A stretch of 58,529 nt of DNA from an uncultured Geobacter sp. (GCA_937886325.1 CALABV010000017.1:1-58529); one strand, 5' to 3'. Counted from the stretch's first letter, positions 27,010 through 37,072 are shown. Notes: generated from the sequence alone by a model not told the origin. A program made the numbers and translations.

Positions 27010-28170
27010 ATGAATATCCACGAATATCAGGCCAAGGAAATCCTGCGCTCATACGGCATTCCGATTCCGCGGGGACGCGCCGCATTCACGGAGGCCCAGG
27101 TGGAGCGGGCCGCACGGGAAATGGGGGGGCGCTGTGTCGTCAAGGCACAGATATACGCGGGAGGTCGAGGCAAGGCCGGCGGAGTGCGCCTGACGGGTTG
27201 CGCGGATGAGGCCCTCCAGGCCGCGAAGGATCTTTTCGGCAGGACGCTCGTTACTCCCCAGACCGGACCGGACGGGCTGGTGGTCAGGCGGCTTCTCGTC
27301 GAGGAGGCGGTGGAAATCGCGCGTGAGTTCTATCTCTCCATTACCCTTGACCGGCAGTCCTCGCGCTACTGCATGATCGCGTCCGCCGAGGGCGGGATGG
27401 AGATCGAGGCCCTTGCGGAAAAATCCCCGGAAAAGATACATATCGTCACCATCGACCCCCTTGTTGGTCTCCGTCCCTACCAGGCGAGGAAGACCGCCCT
27501 TGCTCTGGGCATGACGGGGAAGCTCTGCGAAGAGTGTGTTACCCTCATGATGAACCTCTACCGCTGCTGCCTGGAAAAGGACTGCTCCCTGGTGGAGATC
27601 AACCCTCTCGTGGTCACCGGATCCGACTGGCTCATGGCCATGGACGCCAAGATCAATTTCGACGACAACGCACTGTTCCGGCATCCCGAGTACCAGGAGA
27701 TGACGGACTTTTCACAGATTGACCCGCTGGAGATCACCGCCGGCGAGTTCGACCTTTCCTACATCAAGCTGAAGGGGAATATCGGCTGCATGGTGAACGG
27801 CGCCGGTCTGGCAATGGCCACACTGGACATGCTCAGCGAATACGGCGGCGCCCCTGCCAACTTCCTCGATGTGGGGGGCGGCGCGGCCAAGGACCGCGTG
27901 GCCGCGGCGTTCAAGATCATTCTCGGCGATCCCGACGTGAAGGGCGTGTTCGTCAATATCTTCGGCGGCATCATGCGCTGCGACGTTATCGCGGAGGGGA
28001 TCATCGCGGCCGCCTCGGAGGTGGGATGCACGCTTCCCATCGTGGTGCGGATGGACGGCACCCTTGTGGAGGAAGGAAAGCGGCTCCTCCAGGAATCCGC
28101 ACTGAACGTGCTGTTTACGCACGATCTGGCGGAAGGGGTAGAAAACATCGTCCGCATGGTTCAGGGATAA
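27010..28170 (+). CDS. sucC: Succinyl-CoA synthetase (ADP-forming), beta subunit
   Basis: 386 residues. The ATP-grasp part opens with MNIHEYQAKEILRSYGIPIPRG and KAQIYAGGRGKAGGVRL, and the CoA-ligase part has NFLDVGGGAAKDRV and VKGVFVNIFGGIMRCD, all standard for SucC. With SucD it links succinyl-CoA (or another acyl-CoA) cleavage to ATP formation. The short ATG start at 27010 gives the family N-terminus. Its place in an alcohol-oxidation cluster suggests it may recycle succinyl-CoA formed by the CoA-transferase or make ATP. Confidence 0.95.
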   Translation: MNIHEYQAKEILRSYGIPIPRGRAAFTEAQVERAAREMGGRCVVKAQIYAGGRGKAGGVRLTGCADEALQAAKDLFGRTLVTPQTGPDGLVVRRLLVEEAVEIAREFYLSITLDRQSSRYCMIASAEGGMEIEALAEKSPEKIHIVTIDPLVGLRPYQARKTALALGMTGKLCEECVTLMMNLYRCCLEKDCSLVEINPLVVTGSDWLMAMDAKINFDDNALFRHPEYQEMTDFSQIDPLEITAGEFDLSYIKLKGNIGCMVNGAGLAMATLDMLSEYGGAPANFLDVGGGAAKDRVAAAFKIILGDPDVKGVFVNIFGGIMRCDVIAEGIIAAASEVGCTLPIVVRMDGTLVEEGKRLLQESALNVLFTHDLAEGVENIVRMVQG

Positions 28171-28234
28171 ACTGCACGTCGAACGTCGCGCGTCGAACGA
28201 CGAACAACGAATTAATAAATCCACGGGGTATACA

Positions 28235-29104
28235 ATGTCCGTTCTCGTCAATAAAGATTCCAAAGTCGTCGTCCAGGGGATAACCGGCCGGGCAGGCCTG
28301 TTTCATACCCGCCAGTGCCGGGAGTACGGCACGAAAATCGTCGCCGGAGTGACTCCCGGCAAAGGGGGAACCATCATCGATGGGATTCCGGTGTTCGATA
28401 CCGTGGAGCAGGCGGTCCGCGAGACCGGGGCCGATGTCTCTATGATCTTCGTCCCGCCTCCGGGCGCGGCGGATGCTGTGCTGGAGGCGGCAGCCGCCGG
28501 CGTGGGCCTTGCGGTCTGCATCACCGAGGGCATCCCGGTGAGGGATATGGTGCTCGTCAAAAGAACCCTCCGTGAGAGTTCCACTGTCATGATAGGACCC
28601 AACTGTCCGGGAATCATTACTCCGGGCGAGTGCAAGGTGGGCATCATGCCGGGCGATATCCACCTGAAGGGAAAGATAGGGGTGGTCTCCCGGAGCGGTA
28701 CCCTTACCTATGAGGCGGTGAAACAGCTCACGGTCACCGGCCTCGGCCAGTCCACCTGCATCGGCATCGGAGGCGATTCCATCATCGGCGTCAACTTCCT
28801 CGACGCACTGCGCCTCTTTAACGAGGATCCGGAGACCGAGGGCGTTTTCCTGATCGGAGAGATCGGCGGGGGAGCGGAGGAAGAGGCGGCGGCATGGATT
28901 CGGGACAACATGAAAAAGCCGGTAGCGGCATTCATCGCCGGACGTACCGCTCCTCCGGGAAAACGGATGGGCCATGCGGGCGCCATTATCAGCGGCGGCA
29001 AGGGAAAGGCGGAAGACAAGATACGCACCCTGCGTGAGTGCGGGGTTGCCGTTGCGCCGAGCCCCGCAAAAATGGGCGAGACCATGGTACAGGTCATGAA
29101 ATAG
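28235..29104 (+). CDS. sucD: Succinyl-CoA synthetase, alpha subunit
   Basis: 289 residues. The CoA-binding Rossmann part reads VVVQGITGRAGLFHTRQC, and the phosphorylated active-site His lies in MGHAGAIISGGKGKA. GPNCPGIITPGECKVGIMPG is also typical. It forms the enzyme with the beta subunit 64 bases upstream. The gap between them is unusual in carrying short direct repeats built on CGTCGAACG. Nothing is missing compared with the family. Confidence 0.95.
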   Translation: MSVLVNKDSKVVVQGITGRAGLFHTRQCREYGTKIVAGVTPGKGGTIIDGIPVFDTVEQAVRETGADVSMIFVPPPGAADAVLEAAAAGVGLAVCITEGIPVRDMVLVKRTLRESSTVMIGPNCPGIITPGECKVGIMPGDIHLKGKIGVVSRSGTLTYEAVKQLTVTGLGQSTCIGIGGDSIIGVNFLDALRLFNEDPETEGVFLIGEIGGGAEEEAAAWIRDNMKKPVAAFIAGRTAPPGKRMGHAGAIISGGKGKAEDKIRTLRECGVAVAPSPAKMGETMVQVMK

Positions 29105-29204
29105 CGCGGTATGTCTCAAAATGTCTTGCTTTTGTCGTCTCCGCCTTTATACTTCAACCTGATGAATACGGCGATGTAAGCAATCGCCCGAACGGAGTGA
29201 TGCG

Positions 29205-29594
29205 ATGGAGAGTGTGTTCACTGTATGGATCGTGATTGCGGCCGTCCTGGTGGTGGTCGCGGTGTTTCTTGTCCGGGCTCTCATCGAGATCCGGGCGACG
29301 GTAATCGCCGCAAGGGGGCTCGTGACACGTATCGACACGGAACTTGTCCCGGTGGTGAGGGACCTGCAGGGTGTGCTTGCGGACCTGAAGGTGACGACAG
29401 AGGGGATAGCGTCACGGGTGGATGATGTGAAGTCTGCCATGACGGCGGTGGGTGATACGGGACGAAACGTCACCAGGATCAATGTGGTGATAGGGAACGT
29501 GGCGGATCTCCTGACCCGCATCACTCTGGTATCCACCGGTGTCAAGGCGGCCGGACAGTATGTGTGCGACAGAATCTCACGGAAAAGGGGGTAA
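29205..29594 (+). CDS. DUF948-type membrane-anchored protein
   Basis: 129 residues: one N-terminal membrane helix (FTVWIVIAAVLVVVAVFLV) and a long amphipathic coiled coil with many Val/Asp/Thr. This fits DUF948, small proteins often paired with YtxH genes, as here (5 bases downstream). Function is unknown; a stress or envelope role is commonly assumed from distribution. Confidence 0.75.
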   Translation: MESVFTVWIVIAAVLVVVAVFLVRALIEIRATVIAARGLVTRIDTELVPVVRDLQGVLADLKVTTEGIASRVDDVKSAMTAVGDTGRNVTRINVVIGNVADLLTRITLVSTGVKAAGQYVCDRISRKRG

Positions 29595-29599
29595 CAGGT

Positions 29600-29923
29600 A
29601 TGTCGGATGAAGATAGGGGATCGAGTTTGGCGACAGTTGTTGTTTCGTTTCTTGCCGGAGCCGCGATCGGTTCGGGACTGGCTCTGCTCTTTGCCCCGAA
29701 GACGGGCAGAGAGGTTCGTGAGCAGATCAGGGACCTGACCGATGACGCAGTCGACAAGATCAAGGAGTACGCGAGAGACGCCCAGGACAAGATCAAATCG
29801 ACCTACGAGTGCGGCAGGGAAGCGGTGATGGAAAAGAAATCCATCATCAGCTCAGCCATCGAGGCGGGCAAAGAGGCAATGGAAAAGGAAAAGGAACGGC
29901 TCAGCGAGCAGCACAAGGCCTAA
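29600..29923 (+). CDS. YtxH-like protein
   Basis: 107 residues. An N-terminal glycine-rich membrane segment (VVSFLAGAAIGSGLALLFAPKTGREV) is the YtxH family mark; the remainder is a charged amphipathic helix likely to lie along the inner membrane. Start at ATG 29600 is preceded by GGTAACAGGT. It is coupled with the DUF948 gene and the pair ends at the terminator at 29934. General stress association is family knowledge, not seen here. Confidence 0.85.
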   Translation: MSDEDRGSSLATVVVSFLAGAAIGSGLALLFAPKTGREVREQIRDLTDDAVDKIKEYARDAQDKIKSTYECGREAVMEKKSIISSAIEAGKEAMEKEKERLSEQHKA

Positions 29924-29933
29924 ATGTCGTTGC

Positions 29934-29962
29934 AAAAAAGCCCACATCACGTGGGCTTTTTT
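29934..29962 (+). terminator. Rho-independent terminator after ytxH-like gene
   Basis: AAAAAAGCCCAC (29934-29945) pairs with GTGGGCTTTTTT (29951-29962); the arms carry A- and T-runs, so it could work in both directions. Confidence 0.95.
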
Positions 29963-29995
29963 GTGCCCTGAATCTCCGTTCGTCAAGGAGGGGGT

Positions 29996-31375
29996 ATGAA
30001 AGTGCGCCGGAATAAAGACATGAGCCCGTTCTCTTCTCTGGATTGCGTGGTGCGCGGTTTACGTCCCGATGAGTTCAGCCGGTTGAAGCGGTATTCCTTC
30101 CGATGCCTGCGGGGTGCGCTGGCTGTCACCGGGAATTTCCTGGAGCACAAATGCCTGGTGCGGGCGTCGGCGCTCTCCTTTACCACTATCCTGTCGCTGG
30201 TGCCCCTTCTTGCCCTTGCCTTTGCCATATTGAAGGGATTCGGCGTTCAGAACGCGCTCGAGCCCCTTATTCTCGAACATTTGACCGTCGGTTCAAGCGA
30301 CGTGGTCACGAAGATCGTCTCCTACATCAATAACACCAAGATGGCCTCCCTCGGGGCTATCGGCCTTGCCGCACTCCTCGTCACGGCGGTCTCGCTCCTC
30401 GGCACGATAGAAGAGTCCTTCAACGATATCTGGGGGGTTGAGGAAACCCGCTCCATCTACCGAAAGTTCAGCGATTTCCTGAGCGTGATGTTAATCGGGC
30501 CGCTTCTCCTGCTCGCGGCCATGAGCGTCGCCACCAGTCTTCAGAGCCAGAGCCTGGTCCGCTGGCTGCTGGCAACGGCCTATTTCGGCGACTTTCTTCT
30601 GTTCTGCTTCCGGATTATCCCTTTCATCAGCATCTGGCTTGCGCTCGTCTGCCTCTACAGCTTTATTCCCAATACGAAGGTCAAGCCCGTGTCCGCCCTC
30701 CTCGGCGGAGTTCTTGCCGGCGCCGCCTGGATCATTGCCCAGTGGGCATACGTCCATTTCCAGATCGGCGTGGCCAAATACAACGCCATCTACGGCACCC
30801 TTGCCGCTCTCCCGGGCTTCATGGTGTGGATTTACGTTAGCTGGGTGATTGTCCTGTTCGGCGTGGAGGTGGTTGTTGCCCATCAGAGCAGGAAGACGTA
30901 TCTGCATGATTTCGAACCGGGAAACCTCAGCTATGCGACACGGGAGACAACGGCCCTGGTTGTCCTGCTGTCCGTGGCCGAGTCGTTTTTCCGCGAGGAA
31001 AGGCCCTGGACAGCGGAAAGGCTGGCGGACGAACATCACATACCGGCGCGGACCGTGCGAAAGGTGCTCTCGAAACTGGTGGCGGCCGACTATCTCGTCG
31101 TCGAGGAGGGGGAGCAGGCGTACTATCCCGCCCGTGATCTGGAGCACATCCGGATCGATGCCTTTTTGAAAGACTTCAGGCGCCAGGGGGAAGAGTTTCC
31201 CGCCCGCGAGTCGGATCGAACGGCTGTGACGGCGCGGGATCTTTTATTGCGCTGTGATGCCGGGATCCAAGGTTCTCTGGACGGTCTCACCCTGAAGGAC
31301 CTGGTGGAGCGGATCGCGGCTGACGGGGAGGAATCTTCCTCGGAAAACGAAGGCTCCGGGCATTCGGGAGGGTGA
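29996..31375 (+). CDS. YihY/UPF0761 membrane protein with winged-helix tail
   Basis: 459 residues. The first 300 form the YihY (BrkB-like) membrane domain with about six helices; ALSFTTILSLVPLLALAF and YGTLAALPGFMVWIYVSWVIVLFG are typical. The last 150 residues are soluble and include a winged-helix-like part (WTAERLADEHHIPARTVRKVLSKLVAADYL), as in the longer members of this family. YihY was once annotated as ribonuclease BN, which is now considered wrong. Its role is unknown. AAGGAGGGGGT precedes the ATG. Confidence 0.88.
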   Translation: MKVRRNKDMSPFSSLDCVVRGLRPDEFSRLKRYSFRCLRGALAVTGNFLEHKCLVRASALSFTTILSLVPLLALAFAILKGFGVQNALEPLILEHLTVGSSDVVTKIVSYINNTKMASLGAIGLAALLVTAVSLLGTIEESFNDIWGVEETRSIYRKFSDFLSVMLIGPLLLLAAMSVATSLQSQSLVRWLLATAYFGDFLLFCFRIIPFISIWLALVCLYSFIPNTKVKPVSALLGGVLAGAAWIIAQWAYVHFQIGVAKYNAIYGTLAALPGFMVWIYVSWVIVLFGVEVVVAHQSRKTYLHDFEPGNLSYATRETTALVVLLSVAESFFREERPWTAERLADEHHIPARTVRKVLSKLVAADYLVVEEGEQAYYPARDLEHIRIDAFLKDFRRQGEEFPARESDRTAVTARDLLLRCDAGIQGSLDGLTLKDLVERIAADGEESSSENEGSGHSGG

Positions 31376-31548
31376 CCCTTCCGCGGCGACCGCCCTGCCG
31401 AGGGCCGCATCAAAGGATGAGAACGCTGCTTTTCCCTGGTCAGCCTACGAGCGATCGCGCCGTCTCCTCCGCCTGCCGCAGAACCTCTTCCGGAACCGCA
31501 TCGACCCTCGCAGGGCCGGTGCCGCATACAAGAATCAGGCATGCCGGA

Positions 31549-31576
31549 GTGAACGAAGGATGACTTCAACTGCCGA
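31549..31576 (+). repeat. Dispersed 28-base repeat, copy 2
   Basis: An exact 28-base match to 37318-37345 (GTGAACGAAGGATGACTTCA and eight more bases). It lies in the short gap between the converging YihY and Lhr genes, just past the Lhr stop. Confidence 0.75.
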
Positions 31577-31585
31577 TTACATTTC

Positions 31586-34500
31586 TTAATATCTTCTCCG
31601 CAGCTCCAACCCCCGGTACCCCGCCACAAACCCGAACTCCCGCAGTGCGTCCCGGTATTCGCTCCGTTCCGACGCGGTCCCGTTGATCTTCTCAACCATA
31701 ATTCCCTTCACAGGGTTGAATCCCCTTGAAAGAAGGGCCTTGAACATCCCCAAGGCTTCATGGAGCCGGGGGTGGTCAGGAGGAATGTATACGCTCAATT
31801 CCCTGCCGTTTTTCATGGATTCGAGCACCACCTTCTTGCCGTGAAAGACCAGGTGATTGGACGGTATCCGGCGGGGGAGCCTCCCCTTCAGCCCTTCGAG
31901 CCCGATCCCGCAGAGGGAGGCGGGGTCCTTGGCATTCATCCACCAGATCCCTTCCTCGTCCAGTCCCTCGCGCAGGAAGCGGAAGGCCTCGAAGGAAAGG
32001 AACTGCACGCCGGGAATCCCTTCGAAGAAGTAGCCGCTCAGGATCTCACCCGAGAGCTCCATGAGGCGCAGCACCGGGAACAGCCGTTTCCAGCGGAACG
32101 GCTCGGCCTCGTTGTCCAGCAGCTCCCTGAACAGGATGCCGTAGCGGTCGAAAAGGATGCGGACCCGTTCCCTGGCCAGTTCCTGCCCTTCAATCCCCTC
32201 CGGCTCCTCGGCAGGAACGTCCAGCATCCGCCAGCTCCCCTGGATCGGCCTGCCTGCCGCCCACCGGTTCATTGTCCCGCGCCTCGCCGTACCCCGGCCG
32301 CCGTGACCGTCCGCCGCGGGACCGGCCGGCTCGAAGCCGTTCAGTATCCCCTTGCGCAGCGTCTCTAGTGAGTCGTTTGCCGTGACCGTCTTCCATGTCA
32401 GCTCCCAGAGCCGCCGGGCCGACTCCTCGGTGGTCAGGCCGGCGTGCGCCGCGATATCGAACAGGCCGTATCTCCCCCTGGCGTCGGGGAAGAGCCCCTG
32501 CGCCCGTTCCCGCTCCTTTTCGCGGGGAACGGCGAACGTCTCCATCTCCGATTCCAGGGCAAAGGAGACCGTCTCCTTTCCCGCGCCGTACCAGATGAGC
32601 GGCGTGGAGTGCAGCAACGAATCGAGCCAGGAGGTGTGGTAGTTCTCCATCCTGGCAGGCAGGATTTCCTCCTCCCAGAGGTGAGCCGAAGCGGCGAACC
32701 CGAACAGCCGTTCGAGCCTGGATTGCAGATCCTCCATGGTTCGGCCCGGACGGGTAAGCCCTTGGTACGAGGCGATGAACAGGGGGAGATGGTCGATGGA
32801 AAGGGGCTGGAAGGACGGTTGTCGCGCCAGACGGGCCATCCTGAGGAGGCGGTCCAGGTTGTCGGTGAAGCAGACCTCCTCCGTCTTGCTCCCCTCCAGG
32901 ATTGCGTCCACCACGACCCGGCCGTCTTCCGCCAGTTCCCCGAGGAGTTGGTCCGCCTCGTCCTCGCCCAGGCCGAACGACTCCTCCACGCGGGACCTGG
33001 CGATGGGTCCGTAGTAGGAGAGCCACTGGGCCAGAAAGTCGGCCCGGTCCATCTCCCCCTCGGCAGCGCCTTCCCTGTGCGGGACGCTCTTCGCACAGAT
33101 CCCTCCCTGCTCGACCGGAAAGAGCCTCGTCAGCAGCGGCATGTTTTCCAGGGCGCAGAGATGGCGGGTCGAGCTTCCCCAAATGGTCGCGGAGACGATC
33201 TTTTTCGTGATGTTTTCCGGGAGCTCGGACGGAAATCCGGGCCAATCCCTACGGCATGCGTCAAGGAGCGCCTCCCATTCGCCCAACGGGACCAGGAGGC
33301 GTTCCTTGAGCCAGTCCAGGAGCTCGGCGGGCGTTGACGGGGCATAGTTCGGCTTCAGCCGCTGCAGCCGCGCCTCCAGCTCCCGGGCCAGCCGCGGATC
33401 GATGCGTGGCCTGAGCCGGGAGGAGTAGAGGACCTCGTCCAGGAGCTTCCTGCTCAGCCCGGTGGTCGCCCGGCCGGCGGGCGTATCGTCCTCGTACATG
33501 TACTTGTTGGTCTGCCGCCATATGAGGCCGCCGCAGAAGGGGGAGGGGACCTCGTTCTGCACCTCCGCGACCTCGGTCCGTCCGGTCTGGAGGTTGTCCA
33601 GCACCGTCTTCAGGTTCGGAAGGTCGAAGGCGTCCTGGAGGCAGTCACGCCAGGTCTCCAGCACGATGGGAAAGTCCGGGTAGCGCATGACCGCTTCGTG
33701 GAGCTTCCGGGCCCGCAGCCGGTTGAGCCAGAGGGGGAAGCGGCGGTGGAAGCCGGCCCGGGGGAGAAGGAGCGCCCGGGCTGCGTTCTCCCTGAACCTG
33801 GCGCCGAAGAACCCGGAGGATTCGAGGCGTTCCCGCAGCAGTTGCTCCACGTTTTCCGGGGTGACCATCCGCATCACGTCGGTCACCCCGGTATCCTCGG
33901 GGAGCACCAGCAGGATGCTGGTGTCGCCGCTGTAGACCTCCAGCGGGGTCCCGTGCCGCTTCTCCCACGCGGCCGACAGCGCCAGGGAATAGGGGCGGTT
34001 GAGGCGTCCGCCCCAGAATGTGTGGAGGACCGACTGCATCCCCACGGTGCGGCCGGCTCCGCCGTGGAAATGCTCGATGACCAGCCGGCCGCGGTGGGGG
34101 AGCCTGCCGTTGCAGGCGGCCTTCTGGCGGAGGAGGAATGAGGTGAGACGTTCGGCCGCATCCGCGCCCATGGCGTGTTCCGATTCCAGTCTGCGGCGGA
34201 ATCTCTCCGGATGGGACAGTTCCGCATCCGCGTCCCGGAGAAAGTCCATGATCCTCTCCGCGTAGTGGAAATCCCGGTCCTGCTCCTCTGCCCGCCAGAA
34301 CGGGACCATCCCGGTGGCAGCCTTCCGGGGGGAAACCTCCACGGCATTGTGGGTGATGTTCTCTATGCGCCACACCTGGGCGCCGAGGGTGAAGGTCTCG
34401 CCGACCCTCCGCTCCCAGACGAACTCCTCGTCCAGCTCTCCAATCCTGGATCGGGAATCCCTGACCCGAAGCTCGTAGTAGCCCCGGTCCGGGATGGTGC

Positions 34501-36001
34501 CCCCGGAGGTGTAGAGGAGCCAGGAGGCCCCCGGCTTCGCTTCCACGGTGTTGTCGATCCGGTCGATGGAGACGCGGGGATTAAGCTCCCTGATGCGGCT
34601 CTCCGCGTAGCGGCCGGCGAGCATCTCCAGGACCAGCCCGAACTGCCCGGCGGAGAGGTTGCGGTAGGGGTAGCAGCTCCTGAGAAAGGCGTGGAGGGCA
34701 TCCAGGTCCCATCGCTCCGAAACGGTCATGGAGATTATGACCTGGGCCAGCACGTCCAGCGGGCACTCCACCGGACGGACCGGTTCGATGGCCTTCTCCC
34801 CGATGCAGCTGGCCATGACCGCGGCGAAGAGGAAGTCCATGCCGTGGACCGGGTAGAGCCTCCCCGTGCTGGTTTCTCCGACCCCGTGCCCGGCCCGGCC
34901 CAGGCGCTGGAGCGCGGACGAGACCGAGAACGGGGTCTGGACCAGGATCACCTCGTCCAGTTCGCCGATGTCGATGCCGAGCTCCAGGGAGCTGGTGGCG
35001 ACGATGGCCCGCAAATCCCCCTTTTTCATCCGCTCCTCCACCTCAAGCCGGATCTCCCGGGCGATGGAGCCATGGTGGGAGTAGGCGATGATCTCGTCCT
35101 CGCCCTCGTTCATGTAGCGGGCGATCTTCTCCGCCACCCTCCGGCTCTGGGCGAAGACCAGCGTGGAGCGGTTCCCGAGGGCCCTCTGCTTCAGCTCCAG
35201 GGCCAGGTTCCGCCACGGGGTGTCCTCCTCGTCCTCCTCCACTGCCGTTCCCGCGGACCGGACGGTCAGGGCATAGCGTTTTGCCTCGTCCGAGCGGAGT
35301 ATCCTGACCGGCCGCTTTCGAAAGATCGGCTCGCCGCACCCGTCCGAGCGCTGGAAGCCGCCGATGAAATCAGCGATGACCTCCAGCGGCCGCACCGTGG
35401 CGGAAAGGGCGATACGCTGGAATTCGCCGCTGGTCAGGGTGAGTCGCTCGATTGCCGTAATGAGGTGGGTGCCCCGCTTGCTGGCGGCTACTGCGTGGAT
35501 CTCGTCCAGTATCACGGTCCGGATCCCGCGGAAGAGCTCCTCACCCCCTCTGGCGGTGAGCATGATGTTCAGGCTTTCCGGGGTGGTGATCAGGATCTCG
35601 GGCGGATGCCTGCGGATGGCCCGCCGCTCCTCCGGAGGGGTGTCGCCGCTCCGGGTCATCACCCGGATCCGGGGGAAGGGGTGTCCGGCCCTGTCAAAGC
35701 AGTCTGCCAGTCCGTCGAGGGGAGAGAGGAGGTTTCTCCTGATATCGTTGTTGAGCGCCTTGAGGGGAGAGACGTACAGGACGCGCACCTGCCCGCCCGG
35801 CCAGTTTCCCGTCAGCAGCTGGTTCACACCCCAGAGAAAGGCCGCCAGGGTCTTGCCGCTTCCGGTCGGGGCCGTGGCGAGCACGTGGCTGCCGGCCGCG
35901 ATCTCCCGCCAGGCCAGGGACTGGATGGGGGTGGGGCTTCCCATCCGCTCGGAGAACCAGCGGGCCACCAGCGGATGGAACAGGTTCAGCACGTCGTCCA
36001 T
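31586..36001 (-). CDS. lhr: Lhr-family ATP-dependent helicase
   Basis: 1471 residues, full length for the large Lhr proteins. The superfamily 2 helicase core occupies the first 400 residues with TAPTGSGKT (motif I), VILDEIHAVAASKRG (motif II, DEIH), SATVRP and QRLGRAGHG (motif VI). The Lhr-specific winged-helix and core domains follow, and the large C-terminal part is present. Lhr translocates 3' to 5' on single-stranded DNA and unwinds RNA-DNA hybrids; a repair role is accepted. It seems to be read alone from a start at 36001, and it converges with the YihY gene. Confidence 0.93.
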   Translation of the reverse strand: MDDVLNLFHPLVARWFSERMGSPTPIQSLAWREIAAGSHVLATAPTGSGKTLAAFLWGVNQLLTGNWPGGQVRVLYVSPLKALNNDIRRNLLSPLDGLADCFDRAGHPFPRIRVMTRSGDTPPEERRAIRRHPPEILITTPESLNIMLTARGGEELFRGIRTVILDEIHAVAASKRGTHLITAIERLTLTSGEFQRIALSATVRPLEVIADFIGGFQRSDGCGEPIFRKRPVRILRSDEAKRYALTVRSAGTAVEEDEEDTPWRNLALELKQRALGNRSTLVFAQSRRVAEKIARYMNEGEDEIIAYSHHGSIAREIRLEVEERMKKGDLRAIVATSSLELGIDIGELDEVILVQTPFSVSSALQRLGRAGHGVGETSTGRLYPVHGMDFLFAAVMASCIGEKAIEPVRPVECPLDVLAQVIISMTVSERWDLDALHAFLRSCYPYRNLSAGQFGLVLEMLAGRYAESRIRELNPRVSIDRIDNTVEAKPGASWLLYTSGGTIPDRGYYELRVRDSRSRIGELDEEFVWERRVGETFTLGAQVWRIENITHNAVEVSPRKAATGMVPFWRAEEQDRDFHYAERIMDFLRDADAELSHPERFRRRLESEHAMGADAAERLTSFLLRQKAACNGRLPHRGRLVIEHFHGGAGRTVGMQSVLHTFWGGRLNRPYSLALSAAWEKRHGTPLEVYSGDTSILLVLPEDTGVTDVMRMVTPENVEQLLRERLESSGFFGARFRENAARALLLPRAGFHRRFPLWLNRLRARKLHEAVMRYPDFPIVLETWRDCLQDAFDLPNLKTVLDNLQTGRTEVAEVQNEVPSPFCGGLIWRQTNKYMYEDDTPAGRATTGLSRKLLDEVLYSSRLRPRIDPRLARELEARLQRLKPNYAPSTPAELLDWLKERLLVPLGEWEALLDACRRDWPGFPSELPENITKKIVSATIWGSSTRHLCALENMPLLTRLFPVEQGGICAKSVPHREGAAEGEMDRADFLAQWLSYYGPIARSRVEESFGLGEDEADQLLGELAEDGRVVVDAILEGSKTEEVCFTDNLDRLLRMARLARQPSFQPLSIDHLPLFIASYQGLTRPGRTMEDLQSRLERLFGFAASAHLWEEEILPARMENYHTSWLDSLLHSTPLIWYGAGKETVSFALESEMETFAVPREKERERAQGLFPDARGRYGLFDIAAHAGLTTEESARRLWELTWKTVTANDSLETLRKGILNGFEPAGPAADGHGGRGTARRGTMNRWAAGRPIQGSWRMLDVPAEEPEGIEGQELARERVRILFDRYGILFRELLDNEAEPFRWKRLFPVLRLMELSGEILSGYFFEGIPGVQFLSFEAFRFLREGLDEEGIWWMNAKDPASLCGIGLEGLKGRLPRRIPSNHLVFHGKKVVLESMKNGRELSVYIPPDHPRLHEALGMFKALLSRGFNPVKGIMVEKINGTASERSEYRDALREFGFVAGYRGLELRRRY

Positions 36002-36043
36002 GGCGATGTTTCCGGGTAGGGGGCGGAGAGAGTGATCATGCGC

Positions 36044-36607
36044 TTAGTTGAAATGACCGGCGCCGAGAGTTTCCCGCGCCCGGCCCAGGGTAAGGTCGTA
36101 CAGTTCTTCCAACAGCTTGTTGCATCCCCGCAGTCCCGCTACGACCTTTTCGGTCCAGTCGAGGTAGTCCAGCCTGCGCTCCAGTGGCCAATTGGCAGGC
36201 GGGGTCAGGTCGATTGCCCGGACGTTGGAGATCTTGTCCGCCAGCTTCACCAGCTTCGCCCTTGCGGAGAGATGGGGGGCATGTTCTATCTGCAGCCGCT
36301 TGCGCTCCGCCTTGGGCAGGCTCTTGTCGTCGGTTACCTCTTCCACGACGTATCGGACGTCCGGGCCGAAGGTCCCCTCCAACTCCTCCGCCGTAGTAAG
36401 GGTATCCTCGATGGTGTCGTGAAGGACGGCGCTTTGAAGAACCACAGCGTCCGTGACCCGGCCGACGCGGGCGAGGATTTCGGCGACCTCAATCGGATGG
36501 TTGATGAACGGGGACGCTTCTTCATCCTTCCTTCGCTGGTCCCTGTGCTTTATCGACGCGAAATGCAAGGCCTTCAGAATGACCGCGCAGTCACACGTTT
36601 CCTTCAT
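36044..36607 (-). CDS. HD-domain (p)ppGpp hydrolase-like protein (MESH1/SpoT type)
   Basis: 187 residues containing only an HD hydrolase domain. Metal-site residues are visible as HRDQRRKD, FINHPIEVAEIL and LHDTIEDT (HDxxED), and KLADKISNVRAI follows, as in the hydrolase half of SpoT and in small MESH1 enzymes. It may remove pyrophosphate from ppGpp or NADPH-type substrates. I start at ATG 36607 with GGGAGG upstream rather than at the GTG six codons earlier. No synthetase domain is present. Confidence 0.85.
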   Translation of the reverse strand: MKETCDCAVILKALHFASIKHRDQRRKDEEASPFINHPIEVAEILARVGRVTDAVVLQSAVLHDTIEDTLTTAEELEGTFGPDVRYVVEEVTDDKSLPKAERKRLQIEHAPHLSARAKLVKLADKISNVRAIDLTPPANWPLERRLDYLDWTEKVVAGLRGCNKLLEELYDLTLGRARETLGAGHFN

Positions 36608-36655
36608 ATTTTCCTCCCTTGTCACATATCAAGAGTCTTCCCGTACCCACTTTGT

Positions 36656-37072
36656 CTACGCCGTCCCTGTCGTCGGCTGAAGTTCCGCCAGTCGCCGCTC
36701 GATCTTCTTCACAATTGCGGGGTTGACGGATACGAAGAAAGCACATTCTCCACCTTTCTCCCTTGTTTTTTCGATCACGGCCGGAATTGCCTTGTGGAGC
36801 AGGTTGTCCATGTCCAGCGTCGGTATCGTGAGCCCGCCGGAGTAGCCGAAGGTTCCCCATATTACGACAAATTCGTAGCCGGATTCTTCCCAGACTTTTA
36901 TGCCCACTCCATTGGCACGATCCCGGAATTCCGATTCTTCCCGAGGTGCGTTGCGGAGCCGGTTCAACAGTTCTCGACCTTTTTCCGATCGGTCGATGAT
37001 GAAGGCATAATGTTCCGATCTGCCGGTGACACGGTCATGCACGTATCTCGAAATCTCTCCCACTTTCCGCAC
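36656..37072 (-). CDS. Unknown protein (138 aa)
   Basis: 138 residues, mixed alpha/beta and soluble, with a GTG start behind GGAGGAAGA. The middle has VVIWGTFGYSGGLTIPTLD and near the end FFVSVNPAIVKKIERRL. I do not recognise the family. It ends 48 bases before the HD-domain gene on the same strand, so the two may be cotranscribed. Confidence 0.65.
   Translation of the reverse strand: MRKVGEISRYVHDRVTGRSEHYAFIIDRSEKGRELLNRLRNAPREESEFRDRANGVGIKVWEESGYEFVVIWGTFGYSGGLTIPTLDMDNLLHKAIPAVIEKTREKGGECAFFVSVNPAIVKKIERRLAELQPTTGTA

Noticed and set aside
34175..36019. A long plus-strand open frame (614 codons) opposite the helicase gene
   Set aside because: It is the antisense shadow of a GC-rich, clearly recognisable Lhr gene; its protein is Pro/Gly/Arg-rich, has no family marks and no ribosome site.
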